Below, piece by piece: positions 1-6,941 of a DNA stretch of 27,656 nt. The first letter of the stretch is position 1, and every line of letters starts with the position of its first letter. Source of the DNA: a virus. Both the position numbers and the translations under genes were made by a program. The notes beneath the pieces were generated by a model. The model ran no database searches. It was not told the origin of the DNA and worked only from the letters and a program-made list of their open reading frames with translations. The stretch covers positions 1 to 27,656 of IMG/VR virus record IMGVR_UViG_3300042934_000505; one strand, written 5' to 3'.

Positions 1-758
1 CTCTGGTTCCGGGGAATCTGACGATCACGAGTAAGTCGCTTGTGTCTGCGGTTGGTCTCGTGCTTGATGCTGGCCTCAAGGGGCCGATCGGTGCCCCCTA
101 CGCCATCTACCCGCTTCCCATCGTGCTTCCCTCGCTGGTGGAGTCTGGAAGTTTCTCTGCGGTGTATGAGAACTACAACTTTCAGAGGGTGTCGGACATT
201 CTCGATGATTTGCAGGGGCTGGATGGTGGGCCGGATGTGGAGTTCGCTCCGCAGTGGTCGGGTACGGACACGCTCGAGTGGGTGACTCGGGCGGGTGCGT
301 TGACCGGTGGCACGTTCGACTTTGACCTGACCGCTGCGGACTCGCCTGTGTCGTCGTATAAGTCGGCTGAGGACGGGTTGAAGCAGGTTACGGGTGTGTT
401 CGGCATCGGTCAGGGTTACGGGTTGACGATGGCTGTGGGTGGTACGGCGAATGCGTTGCCGTATGTGATTCCGGCTCGCGATACGACGTATCCGGTGAAG
501 ATGGCGACCACACCTGGTCAGGCTGGGGATCTTGCGTTCGCGCGGGTCCAGAAGTACAAGTACGCGACGGTTCAACCGGAGCTCACTGTTCTGGCGACGG
601 AGGTTTCTCCCACGGATCTTGTGCTCGGTTCGACGATTACGGTGACGGATTCGGATGACCCGTTCCTGCTTGATGGGCCTACTGATTTCCGTTTGATCGG
701 GTTGTCGGGTGGGGTTGGCGATTCTTTGACGCTCACTATCGAGGAGGAGTTTGTCTGA
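1..758 (+). CDS. Minor tail protein, 5'-truncated by the window edge
   Basis: The reading frame is open from base 3 to the TGA at 756-758, and codons upstream of the GTG at 42 are also open, so the gene very probably begins before the window. The visible part, about 250 residues, has no membrane segment and is rich in beta-prone stretches. The segment around YENYNFQRVSDILDDLQG followed by an aromatic WVTRAG stretch resembles minor tail proteins of the Gp37-like family in actinophages; this is recalled, not searched. It is followed by a one-base stop/start overlap with the fibre gene, which supports a tail operon. Function is inferred mainly from position. Confidence 0.75.
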   Translation, partial: LVPGNLTITSKSLVSAVGLVLDAGLKGPIGAPYAIYPLPIVLPSLVESGSFSAVYENYNFQRVSDILDDLQGLDGGPDVEFAPQWSGTDTLEWVTRAGALTGGTFDFDLTAADSPVSSYKSAEDGLKQVTGVFGIGQGYGLTMAVGGTANALPYVIPARDTTYPVKMATTPGQAGDLAFARVQKYKYATVQPELTVLATEVSPTDLVLGSTITVTDSDDPFLLDGPTDFRLIGLSGGVGDSLTLTIEEEFV

Positions 759-1522
759 TGGTTGCTATCGACAATCCTGGTAGTGAGATGGCCGACCTGA
801 TGCGGCGTGTGCGGTTTTTGGAGACGCAGTCGGGTGCGGATGGGTCCGGGTTCGGTGGTGGGGATAGTTCTCACCCGGGTGCTGGTGGCGACTCCATCCT
901 GTTGGGTACCGATGGTCTCGCGGACGGGTACGCGTCGGTTGCGATCGGGTTTGAGGCGAAGGCTTCGACGATCACCGAACCGGATGCGGATGAGGCTGTC
1001 GCGGTTGGTACTGCGGCGACTGCTGACGGGTTCGGGGCGGTCGCGTTGGGTGGGCGTTCGTATGCCCAGTACGAAACGTCGACTGCGCTCGGTTGGTCTG
1101 CTGATGCGCTGCATTTGCGGTCGACGGCGGTGGGTGAGAACGCGGTTACGACGCAGGCGGATCAGATTCGTCTGGGTAGGTCTGGGCAGCAGGTGTCCGT
1201 TCCGGGGAATCTTGTGGTCAACGGGACGTTCTCGAACCCGTCAGCGCGTCGGTTGAAGCAATGCATCATCCCGGCGCCGGTCCTTAGTGACATTTTCCCG
1301 GAGCTCACGGAGTGGGAGTACATCGACGGTGACGGGGCGCGCCGGCTCGGTTACATCGCGGATGATCTGGTCGGCACGGACGCGGAACGGTTCGTGACGT
1401 TCGACGATGACGGGCGTCCGGCTGGGATCGACTACCTGGGGTTGCTGGTCGTGCAGAACGCGCAGTTGCTGGCACGGGTCACCGTGCTCGAGAACATGAT
1501 TGAGGGGCTGACGAATGGCTGA
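758..1522 (+). CDS. Tail fibre protein with YadA-like repeats and S74-type C-terminal chaperone domain
   Basis: 254 residues, starting at the ATG that shares its A with the previous TGA. Residues 1-30 look like a short coiled coil, followed by a Gly/Ser-rich linker. Residues about 47-140 contain repeated SVAIG/AVAVG/AVALG/STALG/STAVG units, each followed by small residues, as in the left-handed beta-roll of trimeric YadA-type heads. From residue 160 the C-terminus matches the intramolecular chaperone (endosialidase-type, peptidase S74) pattern: Ser162 and Lys167 have the spacing of the Ser-Lys dyad, followed by an EWEYIDGDGARRLGYIADDL-like core and a terminal helix LLVVQNAQLLARVTVLE. In that family the chaperone trimerises the fibre and cleaves itself off. 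A receptor-binding role is inferred. Confidence 0.8.
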   Translation: MVAIDNPGSEMADLMRRVRFLETQSGADGSGFGGGDSSHPGAGGDSILLGTDGLADGYASVAIGFEAKASTITEPDADEAVAVGTAATADGFGAVALGGRSYAQYETSTALGWSADALHLRSTAVGENAVTTQADQIRLGRSGQQVSVPGNLVVNGTFSNPSARRLKQCIIPAPVLSDIFPELTEWEYIDGDGARRLGYIADDLVGTDAERFVTFDDDGRPAGIDYLGLLVVQNAQLLARVTVLENMIEGLTNG

Positions 1523-1868
1523 ACTGGCCCAACTGCCTGGGGTGTTGGATCTCCGCATCTACCGGGGTGATGACTCGAACTTTCAGGTGACGATGACGGA
1601 TACGGAGTCGGGTGACCCGTTGGTGTTGCCGACGACGGGGTGGCGTGCACAGGTGCGTCTCGACACGGCTTCGACGAGCGAGATTCTGTTTTCGTTGACG
1701 GTGGAAGCGTCGGATGCTGCGACGGGTGTCATCTCCCTGTCGATTGTGGGGGCTGATACTGCGGAGCTCGAGGGTCCGGTGTTCTGGGATTTGGAGAACA
1801 CGGATCTGGACCGCACGTATCTGGCGGGGAAGATTCGCCTGTCGGGGCAGGTGAGCCGCGATGAGTGA
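1515..1868 (+). CDS. Small beta-rich tail-associated protein
   Basis: 117 residues. The ATG at 1515 overlaps the fibre gene by 8 bases. The protein is almost all predicted beta strand: an N-terminal [13 protein letters not shown] stretch, a central [11 protein letters not shown] strand and a C-terminal [15 protein letters not shown] strand. This order resembles the BppU-type N-terminal domains and small minor tail proteins found between fibre genes in Gram-positive phages. That link is from memory and moderate. No signal peptide or membrane segment. Its position between two fibre-type genes supports a baseplate or tail-tip adaptor role. Confidence 0.65.
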   Translation: MAELAQLPGVLDLRIYRGDDSNFQVTMTDTESGDPLVLPTTGWRAQVRLDTASTSEILFSLTVEASDAATGVISLSIVGADTAELEGPVFWDLENTDLDRTYLAGKIRLSGQVSRDE

Positions 1869-2340
1869 TATCAGCGTTTCGGTTGTCGCTCAGCCGGCGA
1901 TCACGGTTGGTGTCACACCGACTGGGGCCACGGGTCCGCAGGGTGAGCCTGGTGCTACTGGTGCGACCGGCCCGGCTGGTGCGACGGGCGCTACGGGTCC
2001 TGCTGGACCTCAGGGTGACCCGGGTGCTGATGGTGCCACTGGTGCGGCGGGTGCAACCGGACCCCAGGGTGAGCCTGGGGAGACCGGGCCGCAGGGTCCA
2101 GCGGGTGACACTGGCGCGACGGGGGCGACTGGTCCTGCTGGGCCTGAGGGTCCGCAGGGGCCGGCCGGTGAGGACGGTGGTGACCTGTCTGTTGTGGCAG
2201 GGTCTGCGAACAACCCGCACACCACGCAGGGCGCTACACGCAATGCGTCACTTCCGAAGAACCACTGGCGTTACGCAGGCACCGAAGGTGTGGACGACCC
2301 CACTAACTGGGTCGACGGCGACGAATGGATCACAGTATGA
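1861..2340 (+). CDS. Collagen-like minor tail protein
   Basis: 159 residues, overlapping the preceding gene by 8 bases. After about 20 N-terminal residues, roughly residues 21-105 are Gly-X-Y triplets of the [16 protein letters not shown] type, the signature of a collagen-like triple helix. The C-terminal 50 residues are globular and include [21 protein letters not shown]. Collagen-like stalks are common in fibres of phages of Gram-positive hosts and form trimeric rods. Other frames are also open across this stretch because the repeat is GC-rich, but only this frame gives a meaningful protein. It probably forms part of the adsorption apparatus with its neighbours. Confidence 0.85.
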   Translation: MSDISVSVVAQPAITVGVTPTGATGPQGEPGATGATGPAGATGATGPAGPQGDPGADGATGAAGATGPQGEPGETGPQGPAGDTGATGATGPAGPEGPQGPAGEDGGDLSVVAGSANNPHTTQGATRNASLPKNHWRYAGTEGVDDPTNWVDGDEWITV

Positions 2341-3305
2341 CGTACGCTACCGGCACCATCACTGACGCCAACCCGGGGCCGACGCTCTATGCGGCGATGG
2401 AGTCAACGTTCCTCGCAGCCGGGTTCACTCTCGTCGATACTGTGGTCATCTCGACCCGCACCCACAAGGTGCTCAAGTCGGATGCGGCAGACAATGACCG
2501 CGGCAAGACGTGGTATCTGGACATCCACTATCCCACCACGGGGATTACGGGTGGCATGTTCATGGCACCGTTCGAGGACTTCAACCCGACTACCGATCTC
2601 GCATTTCGTGGACCGTACACGGGTGCGAGCAACACGACGATTGAGTCAACTTACTACTCACGGTTCGGCGCGACGGGTAGCGCGCTCGAGGCTTCTTGGG
2701 CCAACACGGCATCTTTCACGAACCTCGACTGCGCCCTCACGACAGGCGCGATGGGATGGTTCCTGTCCGCGACGACGGATCGTGTGATCTTCATGTCGAC
2801 CGCAGCCCCCGCGGAACTGCACTATGTCGGGTTCTTCGAGCCGACTGCGGATCATGTGGCAGCCGCTGGTGCGGCTCTCTACCCACTGGTGGTGGCTCAC
2901 TTCAACACCGCCTCGTCGTCGGCCGCGTGTACGACATCATCGGCGGCATCGATGGCGTTTACACGCGTGCCTCCGATGGCTGCCATCAACTGGGGCTCGG
3001 CCGGTTTCATCGATATGCCATACGCCCAGATGGGCGGCACGATTGGGACGGGCGGCAATTTCGCTGCGACGGGGAAGACGAACCTCGCAAAGCGTCCCGT
3101 CGTCATGGGTACCGGTAGCCTGACGAGCTCGGCCGCTTCTGCTGCGACGGGTGGCCTTGGTCTCGTGGGATTCCTGATCGACGTGGCGAATTCATGGACC
3201 GATGGCACGGTTCTGCGTGGAGACGACCTGACTGACACGAACTCAGACGTGTGGACTGGTATCGAAGACAGCAGCAACGTCGGCCTCTGGTTTAGGCAGG
3301 TGTGA
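2337..3305 (+). CDS. Putative tail-tip or receptor-facing protein
   Basis: 322 residues from the ATG at 2337, which forms an ATGA overlap with the preceding stop. An ATG at 2325 is also in frame but lacks this coupling. The protein has no recognised motif. It is rich in Ala, Thr, Gly and Ser, with an N-terminal helix containing [19 protein letters not shown] and then mostly beta-prone sequence with many aromatics. No signal peptide or convincing membrane span is visible. Its position as the last large gene of the tail operon, after the collagen-like protein, suggests a fibre head or receptor-binding protein, but this is inference. Confidence 0.65.
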   Translation: MTYATGTITDANPGPTLYAAMESTFLAAGFTLVDTVVISTRTHKVLKSDAADNDRGKTWYLDIHYPTTGITGGMFMAPFEDFNPTTDLAFRGPYTGASNTTIESTYYSRFGATGSALEASWANTASFTNLDCALTTGAMGWFLSATTDRVIFMSTAAPAELHYVGFFEPTADHVAAAGAALYPLVVAHFNTASSSAACTTSSAASMAFTRVPPMAAINWGSAGFIDMPYAQMGGTIGTGGNFAATGKTNLAKRPVVMGTGSLTSSAASAATGGLGLVGFLIDVANSWTDGTVLRGDDLTDTNSDVWTGIEDSSNVGLWFRQV

Positions 3306-3308
3306 CCG

Positions 3309-3458
3309 GTGCCTTCCTTCACGGGCGGAACACCGATCAATCATCCCGACCGGGGCGAGGTTGTCTCGTATCAGCCGCTCATGCCTGGCGGTGGTGGGGA
3401 GCCGGTTGATCCGAAACGGTTCCTGAACGTCGGCGGCGTGGCTGTCGCGATCCAGTAA
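3309..3458 (+). CDS. Small conserved-looking tail-operon protein (49 aa)
   Basis: GTG start four bases after the previous stop, ending TAA at 3456-3458. It encodes 49 residues beginning MPSFTGGTPINHPDRGEVVS, followed by a Gly-rich hinge and ending FLNVGGVAVAIQ. The Gly/Pro-rich hinge and short beta-prone ends resemble tiny proteins placed at the end of tail operons in actinophages. An alternative GTG at 3302 opens a different, less protein-like frame and was not chosen. No catalytic motif. A weak inverted repeat (3461-3465 with 3475-3479) follows, without a T-tract. Confidence 0.6.
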   Translation: MPSFTGGTPINHPDRGEVVSYQPLMPGGGGEPVDPKRFLNVGGVAVAIQ

Positions 3459-3528
3459 TCCGAGATTCGTTCAGTCTCGCTGTATCAGGGGTTGGTGTAT
3501 CTGCTCGTAAGGGTCATGGGCGAACATC

Positions 3529-3557
3529 TTGTGAACCGTAACGACAACCAGTACACT
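3529..3557 (+). promoter_or_regulatory. Sigma70-like promoter for a leaderless cassette
   Basis: TTGTGA at 3529-3534, a 17-base spacer, then TACACT at 3552-3557. The ATG at 3564 lies seven bases after the -10 box, about where transcription should begin, so the mRNA would be leaderless. No Shine-Dalgarno sequence precedes that ATG. Strength and use are predicted only. Confidence 0.6.
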
Positions 3558-3563
3558 TCACGC

Positions 3564-3716
3564 ATGGAGACCACAATGGACGTCGACACCAGCATCTTCC
3601 CCGCACGCTGGCTCCACATCGACGACTTCACAGTGTGCGACAGGCACGAGGTGTGCACCAGGGACACGTTCGTCCGCGGTGGGCGACCAGAGCACCCCGA
3701 TAACCTGACCGTGTGA
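3564..3716 (+). CDS. Small protein of a separately promoted cassette (50 aa)
   Basis: The ATG at 3564 was chosen because a promoter ends seven bases upstream and no ribosome binding site is present, matching leaderless expression. The frame is open further upstream, but those starts would lie before the promoter. The product is 50 residues, with a hydrophobic/aromatic stretch IFPARWLHIDDFTV and two Cys (CDRHEVC) that could bind metal. Not a recognised family. The stop overlaps the GTG of the next gene (3713), so the two are probably co-translated and end at the terminator near 3920-3950. Expression independent of the late operon, including in the lysogen, is inferred. Confidence 0.6.
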   Translation: METTMDVDTSIFPARWLHIDDFTVCDRHEVCTRDTFVRGGRPEHPDNLTV

Positions 3717-3904
3717 ACCCGCGCGGCACCGTGACATCTGAAGACGCCGACCTCATCAAGCAGGCACACGCACAGAAGGTCGCAGCGGACGCGAACTGGC
3801 GTCGCGTGGTCCTCGACGTAACCACCCGCTCGAGCGTCCGCGAAACGGCGAAAGTGGCTGGGATCTCCCCGGACACGATCACGCAGTGGAAGAAACACAA
3901 CTAG
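3713..3904 (+). CDS. Small helix-turn-helix DNA-binding protein
   Basis: 63 residues from a GTG overlapping the upstream stop. The C-terminal half, residues about 40-61 (VRETAKVAGISPDTITQWKK), has the helix-turn-helix pattern of small phage or transposase-like regulators: a helix with AKVAGI, a turn, then a recognition helix starting at PDTITQW. The N-terminal half is helical and charged. It closes the two-gene cassette between the tail and lysis genes and is followed by a strong terminator. A regulatory role, possibly on its own cassette or on host promoters, is likely but no target is visible. Confidence 0.65.
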   Translation: MNPRGTVTSEDADLIKQAHAQKVAADANWRRVVLDVTTRSSVRETAKVAGISPDTITQWKKHN

Positions 3905-3916
3905 ACACGTAAGCCC

Positions 3917-3954
3917 ACGAAACCCCCGGAACCGTATTGGTCCGGGGGTTTCGT
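3917..3954. terminator. Bidirectional intrinsic terminator before the lysis genes
   Basis: A nearly perfect 14-bp stem (3917-3930 with 3941-3954) contains a CCCCCGG/CCGGGGG core and a 10-base loop. Short T-rich sequence follows on the plus strand. It separates the small cassette from the endolysin. Confidence 0.75.
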
Positions 3955-3972
3955 CTTGCCCGGAGGTAGCAG

Positions 3973-4932
3973 ATGCCGTCCTACACCAACGGGTACATCC
4001 CCGAGAACCTGCTAGTCATCTTCAAACGCGGGTGGAGCAAGATCGACGGCGACTGGTACTGGGGACTTCCCCCGGCCACCTACGCACGGCATCTCGCCCT
4101 CGTCGCCCTCGCCCGCAAACGCAACCCCAACGTCACGCTGACCCCCACAGCCGGGTTCTCCTGCTACCGCCCCTACTGGGCGCAGGTCATCGCACAGAAA
4201 GTGTGGGGCATCGGAGCCGCAACCCCCGGAACTTCCTCCCACGGCGGGTTCTGGGAAGGCCGGCAAACACTTGCGATCGACTACCACAACTGGGGTCAGG
4301 TCTACGGGTGGAATCAGGCGGCATGGTTCGCCGACGTCCGCGCGGTCGGACTCACCCCCGGGATGATCATGCGCTCCCGCGGCTACCCCGACGAACCGTG
4401 GCACGTGATCGACCTTGACCCGTGGGGTCCGGTGCCCGCGTTCAGCGGCACCTTCACACCTTTCGTGGGCGCAGCGCCCCAACCAATCATCGAGGAGCCC
4501 GAGATGACTCTCTACATTCGCAACACGGCTCGAGGGGACTATGCCGTGCAGCCGGGCGTCGTGAAGCACATCGCCAATCAGAACGTGCTCAACATCCTCA
4601 TGGCGGCGAACCCCGACGCGGTGAAGCGTGTTGATGTCACAGACGGGAACCTTGACGCCGTGCTCGGTGGCATCGGTGGTATCACACCGGCCGAGATTGC
4701 CGCTCTGCCCGCGGACGGGCTCTGGGTGTCGGGACAACTCACGTCGAACCCCACCCTGGACTACGGCACGTCGCGGCCGACACAGGAAGTTGTACTCCGC
4801 TCCATCGACGCGAAGGTTGACACGCTCCTCGGCGAAGACGCAGCGGCCGAAGTTGAGGCGCGACTCCGTGACGAGTTCGGAGCGATCCCCGCCGCAGTCC
4901 GCGACGAGTTCAAGAAGCGTCCCCTCTCGTGA
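3973..4932 (+). CDS. Endolysin with M15-type (VanY-like) peptidase domain
   Basis: 319 residues, preceded by a good GGAGGT Shine-Dalgarno sequence. The N-terminal domain (about 1-155) carries the zinc peptidase M15 pattern: SSHGGFWEGRQTLAIDYH gives His90 and Asp103, and DEPWHVID gives the likely catalytic Glu141 and His144. Such enzymes cut peptide cross-links or stems of peptidoglycan (D-Ala or L-Ala-D-Glu bonds). After a Pro/Glu linker around 165-177, residues 178-319 form a second domain without a recognised catalytic motif, presumably for wall binding. There is no signal peptide, so export relies on a holin. An internal in-frame ATG at 4504 may give the C-terminal domain alone. Confidence 0.85.
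   Translation: MPSYTNGYIPENLLVIFKRGWSKIDGDWYWGLPPATYARHLALVALARKRNPNVTLTPTAGFSCYRPYWAQVIAQKVWGIGAATPGTSSHGGFWEGRQTLAIDYHNWGQVYGWNQAAWFADVRAVGLTPGMIMRSRGYPDEPWHVIDLDPWGPVPAFSGTFTPFVGAAPQPIIEEPEMTLYIRNTARGDYAVQPGVVKHIANQNVLNILMAANPDAVKRVDVTDGNLDAVLGGIGGITPAEIAALPADGLWVSGQLTSNPTLDYGTSRPTQEVVLRSIDAKVDTLLGEDAAAEVEARLRDEFGAIPAAVRDEFKKRPLS
4492..4506 (+). promoter_or_regulatory. Candidate internal ribosome binding site and start in the endolysin
   Basis: GAGGAG (4492-4497) stands six bases before an in-frame ATG at 4504 (codon 178). Initiation here would make a 142-residue C-terminal domain. The same bases encode the linker Glu-Glu-Pro-Glu, so chance is possible. Confidence 0.45.
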
Positions 4933-5276
4933 CCATCGCCACCGCTGCCACAGACCCAGGGCTCTGGGAGTCGGTACCACCCGCGGTATGGGGAACGCTC
5001 GGCATCCTCGGCGCCGCACTCCTCACCGCCGCCGGTGCCGTCTTCGGCACGTGGCTGACAAACAGACGCAACGCAAAAGTCGACGCCGGCCAACTCGCAC
5101 TCACCTACGCCCAAGGTTTGCGGGACGACGTGAAGAAGCTCGAAGACCGTGTGACGACGTTGGAGAACGAACGGAACGCGTACCGCTCCCACGCGCACGT
5201 CCTCCACGAGTGGGGCGGGTACGTGGAGACCTCCGACCGTCCACGCCCTATCTGGCCGGTGAACCTTCCCCGATGA
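4929..5276 (+). CDS. Lysis-cassette membrane protein with coiled coil
   Basis: 115 residues from a GTG overlapping the endolysin stop (GTGA). One hydrophobic segment at about residues 19-43 (VWGTLGILGAALLTAAGAVF) is followed by a basic NRRNAK motif, then a charged coiled coil at about 62-90 (DDVKKLEDRVTTLENERNA). One TM plus a cytoplasmic coiled coil is a common design for accessory holins or holin-like proteins in actinophage lysis cassettes. It is placed between endolysin and holin candidate, which supports a role in timing or forming membrane lesions. Confidence 0.65.
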   Translation: MTIATAATDPGLWESVPPAVWGTLGILGAALLTAAGAVFGTWLTNRRNAKVDAGQLALTYAQGLRDDVKKLEDRVTTLENERNAYRSHAHVLHEWGGYVETSDRPRPIWPVNLPR

Positions 5277-5297
5277 GCAACCAACTTAGGAGAACCC

Positions 5298-5537
5298 ATG
5301 TCTGACATTCCCAACGCGGCGCACCTTGGCGTGATCGTGAAGAACGCGAAAGCCCGCGCCATCATCTACGGCACCTACGTGGTCGCCATAATCGTCGCCG
5401 GCGCCGCACAGGTCGCCTACGCGTCACTCGAGCTCGGACAGCCTGACGTCCTTGTTGCGGGTGTTGCGGTGCTCGCCTACCTGGGTGTCCCGGTCGGCAC
5501 CCTCGCTGTCGCGAACACGAACAGCAGCGCCGCTTGA
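5298..5537 (+). CDS. Putative holin with two membrane segments
   Basis: 79 residues after a clear AGGAGA ribosome binding site. Two hydrophobic helices are visible, residues about 22-44 (AIIYGTYVVAIIVAGAAQVA) and 49-72 (VLVAGVAVLAYLGVPVGTLA), joined by a short acidic loop containing LELGQPD, with a charged N-terminus. This size and topology match class II holins, which open the membrane for endolysin release. It is the last sizeable gene before a strong terminator. No family is certain from the sequence, but the cassette position makes holin the best call. Confidence 0.7.
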   Translation: MSDIPNAAHLGVIVKNAKARAIIYGTYVVAIIVAGAAQVAYASLELGQPDVLVAGVAVLAYLGVPVGTLAVANTNSSAA

Positions 5538-5605
5538 TCCGGTTCACGCCCTTCAAGGGCAACTCGATCCGCCTCGCCTTCGGGTTCCTGTTCCCCTGGT
5601 TCTAA
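5534..5605 (+). CDS. Tiny hydrophobic ORF overlapping the holin stop (23 aa)
   Basis: TTG start forming a TTGA overlap with the holin stop and ending TAA at 5603-5605, just before a terminator. The product would be MIRFTPFKGNSIRLAFGFLF plus PWF, basic and strongly aromatic. A second TTGA-coupled micro-ORF occurs at 11384, which slightly strengthens the call. It could be a lysis-associated micropeptide or simply untranslated sequence. Confidence 0.35.
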   Translation: MIRFTPFKGNSIRLAFGFLFPWF

Positions 5606-5611
5606 ACAACA

Positions 5612-5649
5612 CGCCCCGCATTCCACCTTCATTGGTGGGGTGCGGGGCG
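5612..5649 (+). terminator. Intrinsic terminator after the lysis genes
   Basis: A 16-bp stem, counting two G-U pairs, runs from 5612-5627 to 5634-5649 with a six-base loop and is followed by GTTTCGTCGTTTC. It probably ends the late transcript. Confidence 0.8.
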
Positions 5650-5678
5650 GTTTCGTCGTTTCAGGTTGGGAGAACCCC

Positions 5679-5931
5679 AGTGGCGGTTTAGTGGCTGTTT
5701 TCAGAAGCTACTTGTGACTCCCTGTGGCTACTCGCCCGCAGAATCACGGCACACGGTAGAGGGAAGTAGGCCCAGGTAACCGCGACTGCATACCAGACTG
5801 CTCAGCATTCGGGGGTTCGAATCCCTCACTCGCCACAAGGCCCACAGCCCCGGAAAATCAACGAAACCGCCCCGCCAGTCTTCGGACAGGCGGGGCGGTT
5901 TTCTGCGCTAGTGGCTATTTAGTGGCGGTTT
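5679..5931. other. Candidate attP: tRNA-like core with tandem arm-type repeats
   Basis: On the left, AGTGGCGGTTT (5679-5689) and AGTGGCTGTTT (5690-5700) are directly adjacent. On the right, AGTGGCTATTT (5910-5920) and AGTGGCGGTTT (5921-5931) are again adjacent and in the same orientation. Between them, 5811-5827 forms a tRNA T-arm (GGGGG, loop TTCGAAT, CCCTC), followed by an acceptor-like ACTCGCCA. The upstream half does not fold as a full tRNA, as expected for an attP that carries only the 3' end of a host tRNA gene. The 11-bp tandem repeats match the usual layout of integrase arm sites. A partial copy, TGTGGCTACTC, lies near 5731. This stretch otherwise has no gene. Confidence 0.75.
5865..5902. 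terminator. Bidirectional intrinsic terminator inside the attP region
   Basis: A perfect 12-bp stem (5865-5876 with 5889-5900) with an inner GTC-TTCG-GAC hairpin is followed by TTTT on the plus strand and A-rich sequence on the other side. It separates the rightward late genes from the leftward operon ending at 5940. Confidence 0.85.
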
Positions 5932-5939
5932 TGCTCGCT

Positions 5940-6206
5940 TCACCGGTACGGGTTCGACCGCGGCATCCCACACTCTTCGTCGGAGCCGTAACCCTCGTCC
6001 CACGCCACAGCTTTGGCATCGCGCACCATGGCGGCGATATGCCCCTGCAACCAGTCGATGAGCGCGCGTCCGGCCTCGCCCGCATCCTCGACCCGCCCAT
6101 CAACGGACCCGTCCGGATGGATCGTGAGGAGCGGCGGTTCCCCAATGACGATGTCGCCCACCGGATGGTGCTGGCCGATCGCAATGCCCAGATCGAGATC
6201 GCTCAT
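5940..6206 (-). CDS. Hypothetical protein, last gene of leftward operon
   Basis: 88 residues. The ATG at 6206 overlaps the stop of the upstream gene (ATGA). The first half is beta-prone and contains GEPPLLTIHPDGSVDGR. The second half is a helix with ALIDWLQGHIAAMVRDA. Acidic overall, no membrane segment, no known motif. It ends nine bases from the right arm repeat of the candidate attP, and the bidirectional terminator at 5865-5902 would end the operon. Function unknown; co-expression with the four genes upstream is inferred from the overlaps. Confidence 0.65.
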   Translation of the reverse strand: MSDLDLGIAIGQHHPVGDIVIGEPPLLTIHPDGSVDGRVEDAGEAGRALIDWLQGHIAAMVRDAKAVAWDEGYGSDEECGMPRSNPYR

Positions 6207-6415
6207 GACTCACTCCTATCGGCGGCGGGTGAGAAATGCGCCGAGCGCATCACGGTCGATGACCCATCCAAGAAACGTACTTGCGCGACCTGCTCGATCC
6301 GCGGGCTATGCCGAGGTCCGAACGTATCGAAGCGCACCTCCTCGACCACGGCGGCGCGTGACCCTAGGCGCACCTTGTCTCCGGTGCGCCACTGCTCTTC
6401 GATAGACTCGGTCAT
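6203..6415 (-). CDS. Hypothetical small beta protein of leftward operon
   Basis: 70 residues with ATGA-type coupling on both sides. The sequence WRTGDKVRLGSRAAVVEEVR followed by a second strand around QVAQVRFLDGSSTVMRS looks like a compact SH3-like beta barrel of the KOW/Tudor kind (GDKVRLG is a typical opening). No family can be assigned. Such small barrels often bind nucleic acid or protein partners. The neighbour upstream is an HTH protein. Confidence 0.6.
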   Translation of the reverse strand: MTESIEEQWRTGDKVRLGSRAAVVEEVRFDTFGPRHSPRIEQVAQVRFLDGSSTVMRSAHFSPAADRSES

Positions 6416-6639
6416 GTCGACTCCTTTATAGTCGGCTCTTGCCCTCGGCCCGTCGCAATCGGGTCGGGGGCTTCCTTACGCCACGCGCGAATGGTCATCC
6501 GGGTTACGCCGTACTGACGCGCCGCTTCCACCTCCGACATGCCTGCCGCCAGGGATGACCGCGCGGCCGTCCTAGCGGCGCGTGTGGCTTGTGCGAGGGC
6601 TTCCCGCGCAGAAGCTAACGCTTCACCCTCTGGCATCAT
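6412..6639 (-). CDS. Small HTH protein (transposase/regulator-like)
   Basis: 75 residues. After an alanine-rich helix (residues about 8-32), the sequence MSEVEAARQYGVTRMTIRAW (34-53) is a clear helix-turn-helix with the recognition helix beginning at VTRMTIRAWRK. A Pro-rich tail follows. The design resembles the small HTH protein at 3713 and helix-turn-helix-only phage regulators. It is coupled to both neighbours by four-base overlaps. It is one candidate for the factor binding the palindromes at the head of this operon (7192-7238). Confidence 0.65.
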   Translation of the reverse strand: MMPEGEALASAREALAQATRAARTAARSSLAAGMSEVEAARQYGVTRMTIRAWRKEAPDPIATGRGQEPTIKEST

Positions 6640-6941
6640 GCAGCCGACTCCTCCAATTGCCCGGAAGCCCCTGACAGCTGAGTCGGCCAGCGGTCCCGTA
6701 AGTCTGGATGCAGTAGTTCGATGATCTCGCGCGCCGGTCCGAGTTCGTCGGCGGGCGCTTCGAGAATGAGACGGAGCTTAGGCTTGTGCGAGAACCGCCA
6801 CTCGGCCTCTTCGATCCGAATCACACGAGCCCTGCCTCGTTCGGTCATCAACCAGTCGCCTAGGGCAACTTGTAACGAATGCTTACAGGTTGAATCCTCG
6901 AACGTGTAGTGCGTCCACGTTCCATCGACGGGCGCAGGCAT
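6636..6941 (-). CDS. Hypothetical protein of leftward operon (101 aa)
   Basis: Start chosen at the ATG at 6941, which overlaps the upstream stop as TGATG; a start at 6971 would overlap the previous gene by 31 bases. The protein has a WTHYTFEDSTCKHSLQVALG stretch, then WLMTERGRARVIRIEEAEWR and a beta strand KLRLILEAP, so it looks like a mixed alpha/beta domain of about 85 residues with a flexible end. No catalytic motif or membrane segment is visible. Function unknown. Confidence 0.6.
   Translation of the reverse strand: MPAPVDGTWTHYTFEDSTCKHSLQVALGDWLMTERGRARVIRIEEAEWRFSHKPKLRLILEAPADELGPAREIIELLHPDLRDRWPTQLSGASGQLEESAA

Noticed and set aside
1921-2190. Tandem short repeats that could be mistaken for a repeat array
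   Set aside because: They encode Gly-X-Y triplets of the collagen-like protein; no spacer structure or palindromic repeat as in CRISPR.
4012-5019. A 335-residue minus-strand ORF
   Set aside because: Antisense to the endolysin and the following gene, low-complexity Arg/Gly composition typical of GC-rich shadow frames.
5760-5840. A full tRNA gene
   Set aside because: Only the T-arm and acceptor-like 3' end fold; no D-arm, no matching 5' acceptor strand and no anticodon arm could be drawn. It fits better as an att core.
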